From: Nocardia aurantia
GTDB lineage: Bacteria; Actinomycetota; Actinomycetes; Mycobacteriales; Mycobacteriaceae
Length of the DNA: 64,000 nucleotides
Assembly (NCBI RefSeq): GCF_009604425.1
Contig: NZ_WEGI01000002.1
Coordinates: 558,001-622,000, forward strand
Direction of reading: 5' to 3'
Made by a program: the position numbers and the translations under genes. The notes beneath the pieces are model-generated. The model ran no database searches, was not told the origin of the DNA, and was given only the letters and a program-made list of their open reading frames with translations. Below, in pieces: positions 8,931 through 19,600 of this stretch. The stretch's first letter is position 1. Every line of letters starts with the position of its first letter.

Positions 8931-9394
8931 CAGCGGGAGTGCACCAGGGCGGTGCCGGTGGCGCGGTCGTGCATGCCGCGCCCGTCGGAGTCGGTGAACA
9001 GGGCAGGGATCACGAAGATCAGCAGTACCTGCCGGGCCACGGCCCGGACGATGCCGACACCGCCGGTGGAGTCGATCCGGATCGTGCGCAGGCGCAGGAA
9101 GTACTGGCCCGGGGTGAATCCGAACAGCACTACCGTCACCACTCCGATGACGAACCAGATCACCAGGGTCAGGGTGTTCAGCGAGCCGTTGTGACCGTGC
9201 AGGATCAGCGCGGTGATGCCCAGCGCGATGAACCAGTCGACGAACAGCGCCACGATCCGCCGGGCCATCCCGGCCAGCGATCCGGCGCCCTGCTTCGGCA
9301 GTCCCAGCAGTTCACCCGGATACTCCGCCGGCCGCGCGTCGTCCGGATCGGCCGCGTTCGGCCCGGACAGCCAGGAACCGGTAATTCGTGCCAT
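8930..9394 (-). CDS. RDD-family membrane protein
   Basis: This 154-residue protein has a Pro-rich N-terminal segment (about 1-40), then an RDD domain. It starts at GMARRIVALFVDWFIALGI, with the Arg and Asp-Asp-type residues of the family, and has three predicted membrane segments (about 47-65, 73-95 and 115-135). The M. tuberculosis counterpart lies between Rv2219 and glnA1, the same position. ATG 9394 is preceded by a leaderless -10. RDD proteins are proposed transporters or stress membrane proteins; the substrate is unknown. Confidence 0.88.
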   Translation of the reverse strand: MARITGSWLSGPNAADPDDARPAEYPGELLGLPKQGAGSLAGMARRIVALFVDWFIALGITALILHGHNGSLNTLTLVIWFVIGVVTVVLFGFTPGQYFLRLRTIRIDSTGGVGIVRAVARQVLLIFVIPALFTDSDGRGMHDRATGTALVHSR

Positions 9395-9400
9395 GAACCC

Positions 9401-9406
9401 AGCCTA
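9401..9406 (-). promoter_or_regulatory. Leaderless -10 hexamer for RDD gene
   Basis: On the minus strand TAGGCT lies 6 nt before ATG 9394. Confidence 0.5.
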
Positions 9407-9704
9407 GCGACGGACGCGGGCGCGCCGGGCGGCCGGATCCGCGCCGCGCGCATCCCGGTCCGGTGTCCCCGGTGCGGCCCCCGGCGGTACCGGCGCGCGA
9501 TCCCCGATTCGAAAGGGTTGCGGGCGAAAAACTCTCGTCCGCGGCGATGGTCACGGCGGGTGCGGCCACCTGGCTTTTCGGGACCTTCACGTCCGCGCGG
9601 TAAACGGCAATGGCAGGATAAGCGTGCTGGTCGAGCAACGATCGGTGATCTGTCCGGGTCCTGCCAGGGTCCGGCGGCATCGTCGCTTGCCGCCAGCGGT
9701 ACGT

Positions 9705-9742
9705 GTAACACTGGCGAAACACGGGCTTGATTGTCGGGAAAC
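9705..9742 (+). promoter_or_regulatory. GlnR box controlling glnA
   Basis: GTAAC-ACTGGC-GAAAC (9705-9720) matches the actinobacterial GlnR a/b-site consensus GTnAC-n6-GAAAC exactly. After 6 nt a second half-weak pair follows: TTGAT (9727-9731), n6, GAAAC (9738-9742). The two GAAAC boxes are 22 bp apart, two helical turns, as in characterised GlnR sites. It lies about 75 bp before the glnA start, so nitrogen-dependent control of glnA is inferred. Confidence 0.8.
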
Positions 9743-9817
9743 ACCGCGTCCATACCGTTCAGCGGCGACACCCAGCAATCGGCACCTGGCTGGGAACCGA
9801 TCCGTAAGGAGTACTAA

Positions 9818-11254
9818 GTGGCGTTCAGCACGGCCGACGAGGTCATCAAGTACATCAAGGAGGAGGAGGTCGAGTACGTCGACGTCCGTTTCACCGACCT
9901 CCCCGGGCAGGCGCAGCACTTCTCGATCCCGGCGAAGTCGTTCACGACCGACCTGGCCGAAGAGGGCCTGGCGTTCGACGGTTCCTCGGTGCGCGGTTTC
10001 CAGTCCATCGATGAGTCGGACATGCTGCTGCTGCCCGACTACACCACCGCCCGGCTGGACCCCTTCCGCGCCGCGAAGACCCTGAACCTGAACTTCTTCG
10101 TGCACGACCCGTTCACCCGCGAGTCCTACAGCCGCGACCCGCGTAACGTCGCGCGCAAGGCCGAGGAGTACCTGAAGAGCACCGGCGTCGCCGACACCGC
10201 GTACTTCGGCGCCGAGGCGGAGTTCTACATCTTCGACTCGATCCGCTACGACTCGCAGATGAACGGCGCCTTCTACGAGATCGAGTCGATCTCCGGTTCC
10301 TGGAACACCGGCGCCGAGTTCAACCCGGACGGCACCCCGAACCGTGGCTACAAGGTGCGGCCGAAGGGTGGCTACTTCCCGGTCGCGCCGTACGACCACT
10401 ATGTCGACCTGCGCGACAAGATCTCCACCAACCTGCAGAACGCGGGCTTCGTGCTGGAGCGCGGCCACCACGAGGTGGGCACCGCCGGCCAGGCCGAGAT
10501 CAACTACCGCTTCAACACCCTGCTGTCGGCGGCCGACGACCTGCAGCTGTTCAAGTACATCGTGAAGAACACCGCCTGGGCCGAGGGCAAGACGGTCACC
10601 TTCATGCCGAAGCCGCTGTTCGGCGACAACGGCTCGGGCATGCACGTGCACCAGTCGCTGTGGAAGGACGGCAAGCCGCTGTTCCACGACGAGGCCGGCT
10701 ACGGCGGCCTGTCGGACCTGGCCCGCTGGTACATCGGTGGCATCCTGCACCACGCGCCGTCGCTGCTGGCGTTCACCAACCCGACGGTGAACTCCTACCA
10801 CCGCCTGGTGCCGGGCTTCGAGGCCCCGATCAACCTGGTGTACTCGCAGCGCAACCGCTCCGCCGCGGTCCGCATCCCGGTCACCGGCAACAACCCGAAG
10901 GCCAAGCGCCTCGAGTTCCGTGCCCCCGACTCCTCGGGCAACCCGTACCTGGCCTTCGCCGCCATGATGATGGCCGGCCTGGACGGCATCAAGAAGAAGA
11001 TCGAGCCGGCCGCCCCGGTCGACAAGGACCTCTACGAGCTCCCGCCGGAGGAGGCCAAGAACATCCCGCAGGCCCCCACCAGCCTGTCGTCGGTGATCGA
11101 CCGCCTCGAGGACGACCACGACTACCTCACCGAGGGTGGCGTGTTCACCGAGGACCTGGTCGAGACCTGGATCCAGCTCAAGCGCGAGGGCGAGATCGCC
11201 CCGGTCAACCTGCGTCCGCACCCGTACGAGTTCGCGCTGTACTACGACGTGTAA
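9818..11254 (+). CDS. glnA: Glutamine synthetase type I (GlnA1)
   Basis: This 478-residue enzyme condenses glutamate and ammonia to glutamine using ATP, in a cytosolic dodecamer. The seen landmarks are FDGSSVRGF, the ATP-site segment [18 protein letters not shown], the NPYLAF stretch and the adenylylation loop [10 protein letters not shown] with the modifiable tyrosine at position 406, the same number as in M. tuberculosis GlnA1. GTG 9818 has AAGGAG 7 nt upstream. A GlnR box lies in the promoter and a strong hairpin follows the stop. The adenylyltransferase gene glnE is 30 kb downstream instead of adjacent. Confidence 0.97.
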   Translation: MAFSTADEVIKYIKEEEVEYVDVRFTDLPGQAQHFSIPAKSFTTDLAEEGLAFDGSSVRGFQSIDESDMLLLPDYTTARLDPFRAAKTLNLNFFVHDPFTRESYSRDPRNVARKAEEYLKSTGVADTAYFGAEAEFYIFDSIRYDSQMNGAFYEIESISGSWNTGAEFNPDGTPNRGYKVRPKGGYFPVAPYDHYVDLRDKISTNLQNAGFVLERGHHEVGTAGQAEINYRFNTLLSAADDLQLFKYIVKNTAWAEGKTVTFMPKPLFGDNGSGMHVHQSLWKDGKPLFHDEAGYGGLSDLARWYIGGILHHAPSLLAFTNPTVNSYHRLVPGFEAPINLVYSQRNRSAAVRIPVTGNNPKAKRLEFRAPDSSGNPYLAFAAMMMAGLDGIKKKIEPAAPVDKDLYELPPEEAKNIPQAPTSLSSVIDRLEDDHDYLTEGGVFTEDLVETWIQLKREGEIAPVNLRPHPYEFALYYDV

Positions 11255-11279
11255 GTCGTTACGGCACAACCGTTCTCTC

Positions 11280-11309
11280 GGAGCCCCGGCCGAATTCGGC
11301 CGGGGCTCC
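11280..11309 (+). terminator. Intrinsic terminator after glnA
   Basis: A perfect palindrome of 30 nt, GGAGCCCCGGCC paired with GGCCGGGGCTCC around GAATTC, is followed by GGCGTTTTC. It lies 25 bp after the glnA stop. Confidence 0.85.
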
Positions 11310-11367
11310 GGCGTTTTCGGGCCAGCCGAGCGGCCGCTGCCGGGTCGCGGGACGCGGCCGGTATCGC

Positions 11368-11373
11368 TACGGT
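11368..11373 (+). promoter_or_regulatory. Leaderless -10 hexamer for 227-aa membrane protein
   Basis: TACGGT lies 6 nt before GTG 11380; a GTG at 11377 would leave only 3 nt, so 11380 is preferred. Confidence 0.45.
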
Positions 11374-11379
11374 CGGGTG

Positions 11380-12063
11380 GTGAGTTCCACTCCAGATCCC
11401 CGAGATTCGCGGCGCGCCGGACAATCGGGTGGATACGACGCGACGACGGTCCGGATCACGACTCTCCCGGACGCGAATTCGGCGGCGGCAGATGGTCGCA
11501 CCGTGCCGATGCGCAGACATCATTCGCCCGCAACGGGTTTCGCCGTGCGGGCGCCGGGTGGATCCGATCCGGACGCCGGGCGGCGGCGCGCGGTGCCGTG
11601 GCCGGTGTGGGTGATCGTCGCGGCGCTCGCCGTGACCGTCGCGGTCGCGATCTTCCTGCCCTGGACGGAGCCCACCGAACGGGTGCGGCGGATCGTGACC
11701 CGCCTCCACCGGGCGAACGCCTTCGGGCACGGCTCGCTGGCGACCCTGTCCGGGACCTGGCCGATCGCGGTCCTGGTCGCGGCGGGCCTGACCGTGCTGC
11801 TCGCCGTGACGGCGGTCGTGGTGCGCGGGCGGTGGGTGGCCGGGTCCGGTGGCGCGACCGCGATCGCGACCGGGGTCCTGGCCGTGCTGCTGGGGCTCCG
11901 GGCGCGGCATCGCATCGCGGAGGCGAATGCGCACAATCCGCTGCACCTGCCGTTCCGGCTCGTCGATCCCGGGATCGGCACGGTGGTGGCGCCGACGGCC
12001 GGAACGCTGCTCGCACTGGCCGGACTCGGAGTATTGATCCGCGCGCTCACCGCGCGCCGATGA
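11380..12063 (+). CDS. Hypothetical four-helix membrane protein
   Basis: This 227-residue protein has a hydrophilic N-terminus of about 70 residues and four hydrophobic helices: VWVIVAALAVTVAVAIFLPW, WPIAVLVAAGLTVLLAVTAV, ATAIATGVLAVLLGL and APTAGTLLALAGLGVLI. The loop between helices 1 and 2 is positively charged. No family is recognised. It begins the 30-kb accessory block after glnA and converges with the HxlR gene, 31 bp from its stop. Confidence 0.65.
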   Translation: MSSTPDPRDSRRAGQSGGYDATTVRITTLPDANSAAADGRTVPMRRHHSPATGFAVRAPGGSDPDAGRRRAVPWPVWVIVAALAVTVAVAIFLPWTEPTERVRRIVTRLHRANAFGHGSLATLSGTWPIAVLVAAGLTVLLAVTAVVVRGRWVAGSGGATAIATGVLAVLLGLRARHRIAEANAHNPLHLPFRLVDPGIGTVVAPTAGTLLALAGLGVLIRALTARR

Positions 12064-12094
12064 ATCCGTTGTCCGGCAATCGACTCGATAGCAG

Positions 12095-12538
12095 TCAGGG
12101 CATGCGGCTGTCGTAGGTCGTGCGGTTGTCGAGTACCTCGTCCATATAGGTCTCGGCCCAGGACTTCACGGCGCGCAACATCACATGCAGCGACAGGCCG
12201 AGCTCGGTCAGCTCGTAGGAGACCGTGACGGGCACGGTCGGCGTCACCGTGCGGGTGACCAGACCGTCGCGTTCGAGCGAGCGCAGCGTCTGGGTGAGCA
12301 TCTTCTGGCTCACGCCGGCCAACAGCCTGGCCAACTCCGAATAGCGCATCGCCCGGGGCTCCCCCGCGCAACCGGTTCCTTCCCGGTGCGAGCCGTCGCT
12401 GCCCAGCGCGGACAGGATCAGCGTCACCCATTTGTCCGAAATCCGGTCGAGCAGTTTGCGACTCGGGCAGGCCGCCACGAACGCGTCGTACTGCGCCTTG
12501 CTCTGGGCCCGCTGCTGGGCCGCCGTCATCGTTGCCAT
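12095..12538 (-). CDS. HxlR-family winged-helix regulator
   Basis: This 147-residue protein shows the HxlR layout: [19 protein letters not shown] at about 24-42, the recognition region FxELxR-like [17 protein letters not shown], then [12 protein letters not shown] and [10 protein letters not shown]. An insertion of about 18 residues ([18 protein letters not shown]) separates the first helices from the HTH, which is longer than usual. The start has GAGGAG upstream. It is divergent from the aldo/keto reductase gene with a palindrome-rich spacer, so it probably controls that gene and itself; the effector is unknown (many HxlR proteins sense electrophiles or quinones). Confidence 0.9.
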   Translation of the reverse strand: MATMTAAQQRAQSKAQYDAFVAACPSRKLLDRISDKWVTLILSALGSDGSHREGTGCAGEPRAMRYSELARLLAGVSQKMLTQTLRSLERDGLVTRTVTPTVPVTVSYELTELGLSLHVMLRAVKSWAETYMDEVLDNRTTYDSRMP

Positions 12539-12567
12539 TCGCCGCTCCTCGGACCTGAAGGTGGCTT

Positions 12568-12605
12568 ACGCACTCCGGAGTGCGTACTTCCCGGCAGGAA
12601 GTTAC
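12568..12605. promoter_or_regulatory. Candidate HxlR operator, two adjacent palindromes
   Basis: TACGCACTCCGGAGTGCGTA (12568-12587) is a perfect 20-bp palindrome. It is followed by an overlapping inverted repeat, GTACTTCC (12584-12591) with GGAAGTTAC (12597-12605), in the 126-bp divergent spacer between the regulator and the aldo/keto reductase. Confidence 0.65.
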
Positions 12606-12664
12606 CCCTCCATAGTGGAGCAACAAACTCTTGTGCACCACCTCGGCTCCACGAAAGGCACGCC

Positions 12665-13531
12665 ATGCTGTCCACCTCGCTTCCCGGCGGCACCTGGTCT
12701 CTCGGCGGCCTGACCGTCGGCCGGTTCGGCTACGGCGCCATGCAACTCGCAGGGCCCGGGGTCATGGGCCCGCCCGCCGATCACGACGACGCACTCGCGG
12801 TCCTGCGCGCGGTGGCCGATCTCGGCATCACCCATATCGACACCAGCGCGGCCTACGGGCCGTGGGTGACCAACCGGCTGATCCGGGAGGCGCTGCACCC
12901 CTATCCCGCCGGGCTGCGCATCGCGACCAAGGTAGGCGCGGTCCGCGACGCGGAAGGTGGCTGGCCCCCGGCCCGGCGCCCCGAGGACCTGCGCCGCGCG
13001 GTGCGCGACAACCTCGACGGACTCGGCGTCGAGGTGCTCGACGTGGTCAACCTCCGGCTCGGCGACGCGCGCGGACCCCGGCCGGGGACGCTCGCCGAGC
13101 CGTTCGAGGCACTGGTCGAACTTCAGCGGCAGGGCCTGATCCGGCACCTCGGCGTGAGCAACGCGACGGCCGAACAGGTCGCCGAGGCGCAGGCGATCGC
13201 GCCGATCGTGTGCGTGCAGAACATGTACAACCTCGCGCACCGGCACGACGACGCGCTGATCGACCGCCTCGCCGGGGAAGGCATCGCCTACGTGCCGTTC
13301 TTCCCGCTCGGCGGATTCGACCCGCTCCAGTCCTCGGCCCTGTCGGCCGTCGCCGCCCGGCTGGGTGCGACGCCGATGTCGGTCGCGCTGGCCTGGCTGC
13401 TGCATCGTTCGCCGAACATCCTGCTGATCCCGGGGACCTCCTCGGTGACGCACCTGCGCGAGAACGTCGCGGGGGCGGGCCTGTCGCTGTCCGCGGACGA
13501 CCTGACCGAACTGGATCGGATCGGCGCCTGA
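12665..13531 (+). CDS. Aldo/keto reductase
   Basis: This 288-residue oxidoreductase has the AKR (beta/alpha)8 signatures. ITHIDTSAAYG carries the catalytic Asp and Tyr, IATKVG carries the Lys, LGVSNATAEQV and VQNMYNL line the cofactor site, and LLIPGTSSVTHLREN is the NADPH-binding tail. The usual catalytic His position reads NLRLGD, as in many bacterial AKR subfamilies. ATG 12665 begins the homology. It is divergent from the HxlR regulator and convergent with the NRPS gene 108 bp away. It could reduce an aldehyde released by the NRPS, but that is only a positional guess. Confidence 0.9.
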   Translation: MLSTSLPGGTWSLGGLTVGRFGYGAMQLAGPGVMGPPADHDDALAVLRAVADLGITHIDTSAAYGPWVTNRLIREALHPYPAGLRIATKVGAVRDAEGGWPPARRPEDLRRAVRDNLDGLGVEVLDVVNLRLGDARGPRPGTLAEPFEALVELQRQGLIRHLGVSNATAEQVAEAQAIAPIVCVQNMYNLAHRHDDALIDRLAGEGIAYVPFFPLGGFDPLQSSALSAVAARLGATPMSVALAWLLHRSPNILLIPGTSSVTHLRENVAGAGLSLSADDLTELDRIGA

Positions 13532-13639
13532 ACTTCGCACCCGTGCCCGGTGACCGGCACCCGACGGCCGGTCACCGACGAAACTCGTTGCCGCCCAGCA
13601 GCTTCCGGCATCGGGCGACATTTCCGAGCGGAATCGGAT

Positions 13640-16600
13640 TCAGACCCGGTCCGGCGCCGGGAAGAATCCCGAAGCGATGAACGCCTCGACGTACCGGTCC
13701 AGAACCGTCTCGTCGATCGCCGGGCGGAGGATACCCCGATCGGCGAGGGCGGCACGGGTTCCGGTGTCGTCGATCACGACCGTGGTCGTGCCGTAGGTGC
13801 CGCTGAGCAGGGCGGCGCGGACGAGGGAGTCGTCGCCGTCGGCCTCGCGGGCGGCGGCCTCTTCGGCGAGGCGGGCGGCGATCGTCTCGAAGTCGGCCGT
13901 GTCGACGCGTAAACCGTTGCGGCGCAGGCTGTCGAACACCGCCCGGACCGGCACCGGCTCCGTGTTGACCAGGTGGTGGACACCGACGGCGGGGTGCAGC
14001 GCCAGGGTCACCACCGCGCTCGCCACGTAGTTCACGGGGACCAGCGGGATCGCGGCGTCACCGACCTCCGGGGCCAGGCCGAGGACGGCGACGGCGCGGA
14101 TCATGTTCCAGAATGAATCGTCGGCGCTGTTCACACCCGTGCGGGTATCACCGGATACCGTTCCGGGACGGTGGATTCCGATCGGCAGACCGCGTTCGCC
14201 CGCCTGCCGGACCAGCTGTTCGGCCACCCATTTGCTCGCCACGTAACCGTTGCCGGAGACCTGTTCCGGCGGCAGCACGGTGTCCTCCCAGCCCACGAAA
14301 TCCGGTGCGGGGGCAGCGGGAATCACCGTGTTGACGGTGGAGACGAACTGGAACGGGGTGATCCGCCCGGTGGTCGCCATCCGCAGCAACTCCCGGGTGC
14401 CCTCGACGTTCGCCGCCCGCAGCCGCCGGTAGGGCTCCAGATGGTTGACGCGGGCGCCGTTGTGCACGATCAGGTCGATGCGCTCGGTGAGCCGGGTGTA
14501 GTCGGTGCCGGACAGGCCCAGTCGCGGCGCGGCCAGATCGGCGGGCAGCGGCACGATCCGGCCGCGATAATCGTCGTACCGGATTCGGTAGTGCGACAGC
14601 GCTTCCCGGATCCGGTCGCGCGCCTGCGGCACCGACTCGGCGCGCACCGGGCACCACACCCGGGCCTCGGTGCGATCGAGCAGTTCCCGCAGCAGATGCA
14701 CGCCGACGAAACCGGTTGCGCCGGTGAGTAATACATCCATCGGCGGGCCGGGATACGCCGCGGCGGCCCCGGCCGGATCGATGTCCGGGTCGAGTACCGC
14801 GTCGGCGGCGAGGGTTTCAACCGGATCCACCGGCTCGGCGGAGCGCTCTCGGTGTTCCAGCCGCGCGGCCAGGCCCCGGACGGTCGGATCGGTGAACAAG
14901 GTCGCCACCGCGACATCGATGCGCAGCCGCGCGGCCAGTGCCCGTTGCAGGGTGAACACCAGCAGCGAGGTGCCGCCGAGGTCGAAGAAGTCGTCCTCGG
15001 CGCCGACCCGGTCCAGGCCGAGCACCTCGGCATACGCCTCGGCCACGGCCTGTTCGACGAGCGTTGCGGGAGCGACGAATTCGCGCTGTTCGAACACCGG
15101 CTCCGGCAGCGCCGCGCGGTTCAGTTTGCCGCTGTCGTTGGTGGGGAACGCGTCCAGCACCGTGATCGCGGCCGGCACCATGTACGACGGCAGCACCCGG
15201 CCCAGCCCGCGCCGCAGTTCCGCGATGCCGGGCCGGGTACCCCCGGCGGGCACTACATAGGCGATCAGTCGATCGCCGGTCGCGGCCGAGGCGACCATGG
15301 CGACCGCCTGCGAGATCGACGGCTCCGCCAGCAGTGCCACCTCGATCTCGCCGAGTTCGATCCGGTGGCCCCGGATCTTCGCCTGGAAGTCGGTGCGGCC
15401 CAGGTATTCCAGGACACCGTCGGCCCGGCGTCGCACGAGATCCCCGGTGCGGTACATCCGGGTGCCGGGCGGGCCGTACGGATCGGCGACGAACCGGTCG
15501 GCGGTCAGATCGGGACGGCGAACATAGCCGCGCGCCAGCTGATCCCCGGCCAGATACAGTTCCCCGACCGCCCCGGCCGGCGTCGGGTGCAGCCGGTCGT
15601 CGAGCACCTGTGCACGCGAATTCCATTGCGGCACACCGATCGGCACGGTCGGCGTATCCATCGCCGCGGCCCGGTGATATGTGATCGAGACCGCCGCCTC
15701 GGTGGGCCCGTACAGATTGTGCAGGCCGGTCACCTCCAGGCGCGCATCGGACCCGGCCCCGACGCCACCGGTCACCGGCCCGCCCATGTCGACCGGCGCA
15801 GTGCCGCGCCGGTCGGCGCGCAGGCTGCGGCCCGATTCCGCCATCACCCGATGGAATTTCGCGACCGCGGCCGGGGGCAGCGCCTCGCCGATCACGAAAA
15901 CGTCACGCAGCGTGGCCAACTGCCGCGGTTCGGCCGACGCCAGGAACACCTGCAACACCGACGGAACGAAGTCCGTGACCGTAACTCCCCGCGCCGCAAC
16001 GAGTTGCGCGAGGTACGCGGGATCACGCTGCCCGCCCGGCTCGGCCAGCACCAGCCGGGCACCCGCCCGCAGCGGCAGGAACCAGCCCCACAGCGAGACG
16101 TCGAAGGTGGTCGCGGTCTTCTGCAGATAGACGTCGTCGGGCCCGAATTCGTGCTGCGCGGCCATCCATGCCATCTGGTTGTGGATCGCGCGGTGCGACA
16201 CAACCACGCCTTTGGGCCGGCCGGTGGAGCCGGAGGTGAACAGCACATACGCCGGATGATCGGGGAGCAGCGGGGTTCCGAGTTCCGCCGCACCGATCGG
16301 TTCGGCGGAGAAATCCGACAGATCCAGCGTGTCGACCGTGTGCACCGGCGGCCCGGCCACCGGGAAGAGACTGCCGGCGATGGTCAGTACGCACACCGGG
16401 TCGGCGGTGTCGACCACGTGGGCGATGCGGCCGGCCGGATGCTCCGGGTCCACCGGCAGGTAGGCGCCACCCGCGGCGAGCACCGCATACATCGCCACCA
16501 CGAGCTCGATCGACCGCGGCATGCTCAGCACCACAACCGATTCCGGTCCGATGCCGAGCCCGATCAGATACCGCGCCAGCTGGTTCACCCGCGCGTCGAA

Positions 16601-19600
16601 TTCCCGGTAGGTCAGCGTCCGCTCCCCCGCGATCAGCGCGACCGCATTCGGATATGTCGCCGCGGCCCGGCGATAACCGTCCAGCAGCAGTCCGTCCCCT
16701 GCCGGATGCAGCCCGCCATCGGCGGCCGACCGCCACTCCGCGTGTTCCGCCGCGGTCAGCAGGTCGGCATCACCGATCGGCCGGTCCGGGGCGGCCACCA
16801 GGTCGTCGAGCAATCGGACGAACCACTCGGCGAGCCGCGCCACCGTCTGCTCCTCGAACAGATCCACGGCGTAGGTGAATCGCACCGGCCACGGCCGACC
16901 CGCCGGTCCCGGCATCACGGTCACCTGGAGATCGAATTTGGCCGCGGGACTGTCGAATTCGACCTGTGTCAGCCGCAGGTCGCCGAGTTCGAGCGCCGTA
17001 CCGGCCAGATTCTGGAAGAACAACGCCACCTGGAACAGCGGATGACGGGCCGGCGACCGCTCCGGCGCCAGCACCTCCACCAGTTGCTCGAAGGGCAGAT
17101 CGGCATGAGCGAAGGCGGCCAGGTCGCGGTCACGGGTCCGGGCGACCAGATCGGTGAAGGACATTCCCGCATCGACCCGGCTGCGCAGGGCGACCGTATT
17201 CACGAACATGCCGACCAGATCGGTGGTTTCGGGCTCGTCGCGACCGGCGACCGGGGTACCGATCACCATATCGCCGGCGCCTGTCACCCGGGCGAGGAGC
17301 GCCGCGAAGGCGGCGTGCACGATCATGAACTCGGTGGCCTCGGCGGCCGCGGCCAGACTCGCCACCCGCGCGGTCACCTCCGCCGGCACCGTGCACGACA
17401 ACGTCCGTCCCACACCGGAAGCCGTCGGCGGGCGCGGCCGGTCGAGGGGCAATTCGATGCTCTGCGGAGCATCGGCCAATTCCCTGGCCCAAAACGCAAC
17501 CTGTTGCGCAGCAAGCGAATCCGGTCTGTCTGCCTTCCCCAGCAACTCGCGCTGCCACACACTGTAATCCGCGTACTGCACCGGCAACGGCTCCCATCGC
17601 GGCGCCACACCCGCACCGCGCGCCGCGTATGCCGTCATCAGATCCCGCATCAGCGGCCCGAGCGACCACCCGTCCACGGCGATGTGATGCGCCACCAGTG
17701 ACAGCACATACACCCGGCCCCGCCCCACCTCGGCCGACCCGACCGCCGGATGTTCCCTGTCCGCGGTTCGCCCGCGATCCACCCGCGGCCGCGTGGATTC
17801 GCGAACCCCGTCGGATGCGCCGGACGGCACGACCGGACGACCGCCGGCAGTCGCCGTGAGCCGGTCCCGGAAGCCGGCGGGCGCGGGGCCGGAGGTGTTG
17901 TCCGGCAACACGTACAGCGTGATCCGCACCGGAACCTCGGCGGTGACGTCGAATCCCGCCGTCGCGTCGGCGGCGATGCGGGCGAGCAGGTCGGGTTCGC
18001 CGGTGACCGGCACCGGAGTGAGGTGCGGAGCCCACGGCGGCAGGATCCGTTGCACCGCATCGTGTTCGGCACGCGGATAGACCGTGCGCAGCACCTCGTG
18101 CCGGGCGATCACGTCGGCGACGGCCGCTCCGAGGGCGGCCACATCGAGCAGGCCGGTGAGCCGGATCGCAACGGGCACATGATAGAGCGCCGAGGCCGGG
18201 TCGAACCGGTTCAGCAACCACATCCGATACTGGGCGGGCGCCAACGGGATCGGCTCCCGGCGGGTCCGCGGTACGAGGTGCGGCCGGGCCGCGCCGGTGG
18301 GCCGGGCGCCGGGGCGCGGCACGGTGACCGCGGCCGCCAGCGCCGCGACCGTCGGCGCCTCGAACAGCACTCGCGACGGGAAGTCGGTGCCGGTGGCCGC
18401 GCGGATCCGGGCGGCGGCCCGGGTCGCCGACAGCGAATTGCCGCCGAGAGCGAAGAAGTCGTCGTCCAGGCCGACGCGGGTGACCCGCAGCAGGTCGGCG
18501 TAGACCTCCGCGACGATGCGCTGCACCGGGTCGCGGGGTGGGCGGTAGGCGGCCGTCGTGAGACCCGGCGCGGCGCGGCCGCGGGTGTCCGGGAGCGGGA
18601 TGCGGTCCAGCACCGTGACCGAGTCCGGCACCGGGTACCCGGGGAGCATGCGTCCGGCGTGGGCGAGCAGGCCGGCGGGGTCGACGGACGCACCGGCGGC
18701 GGGCAGCACGTGTGCCACCAGAACGGTCGCGCCGGTCGGGCCGGTGTGCGCGGCGGTGGCGGCGAAGTCGACGCCGGGGTGCGCGGCGAGTACTGCGTCG
18801 ATCTCGCCGAGTCCGAACCGGACGCCGCGCACCTCGACTCGAAAGTCGTTGCGGCCCAAATGCTGGAGGCCCCAGGGTGTCTGCCGGGCCAGATCGCCGG
18901 TGCGGTAGGCCCGGCTGCCGGGCGGTCCGTACGGGTCGGCCACGAAGCGGGTCGCGGTCGGTCCGGGCCGACGGTGGTAGCCGCGGGCCACGCCCGCACC
19001 GGCGAGATACAGCTCGCCGATGCCGCCCGGACCGGCCTGGTGCAGGCGATCGTCCAGGATCCGGGCCGTCATGTTCCGGACGGCCGGGCCGAGGGTGATC
19101 GGACGGCCGGGCGCAGGCGGCTCGCCGATCGACGCGATGATCGTGGCCTCGGCGGGCCCGTACACGTTGACGATCCGGCGGGCGCCCGTCGCCCACCGGG
19201 TGATCAGATCCGGTCCCCAAGCCTGGCCGCCGATCGCGAGGGTCTCCAGTTCGCCGAGCCCGGCCGGGTCCATCGAGGCGACCGCCGCGGGGGTGAGGTA
19301 CGCGTGCGTGACCCGCCGGGCGCGCAGCAGTTCCGCCAGTTCCGCACCGCCGTGCACGCCGGTCGGCGCGATCACCATGGTCGCGCCCGCGCCGCATGCC
19401 AGCAACAACTCCAGCAGCGCGGCGCCGGTGCCGGGCGAGGCGACGTGCAGGGTCCGCGAATGCTCGGTCACGCCGCAGCGCTCGCGCTGCGCGACGCACA
19501 CGCCCAGCAGGCCGGTATGACTCAGGACGACGCCCGCCGGCAGGGCCGTGGCACCGTCGGGGTAGATCGAACAGGCCGCGTGGTCGCCACGCAGCGGCCG

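Larger units (their letters stand above)
9395..9817. other. 423-bp divergent control region of RDD gene and glnA
   Basis: No gene is seen. The left end carries the RDD leaderless promoter. The right part carries the GlnR box at 9705-9742 and an AAGGAG ribosome site (9805-9810) 7 nt before GTG 9818. The middle is GC-rich sequence without recognised structure. Confidence 0.6.

Noticed and set aside
14852..17701. Open frame of 949 codons on the plus strand over the NRPS
   Set aside because: It is a shadow of the NRPS reading frame without recognisable domains.
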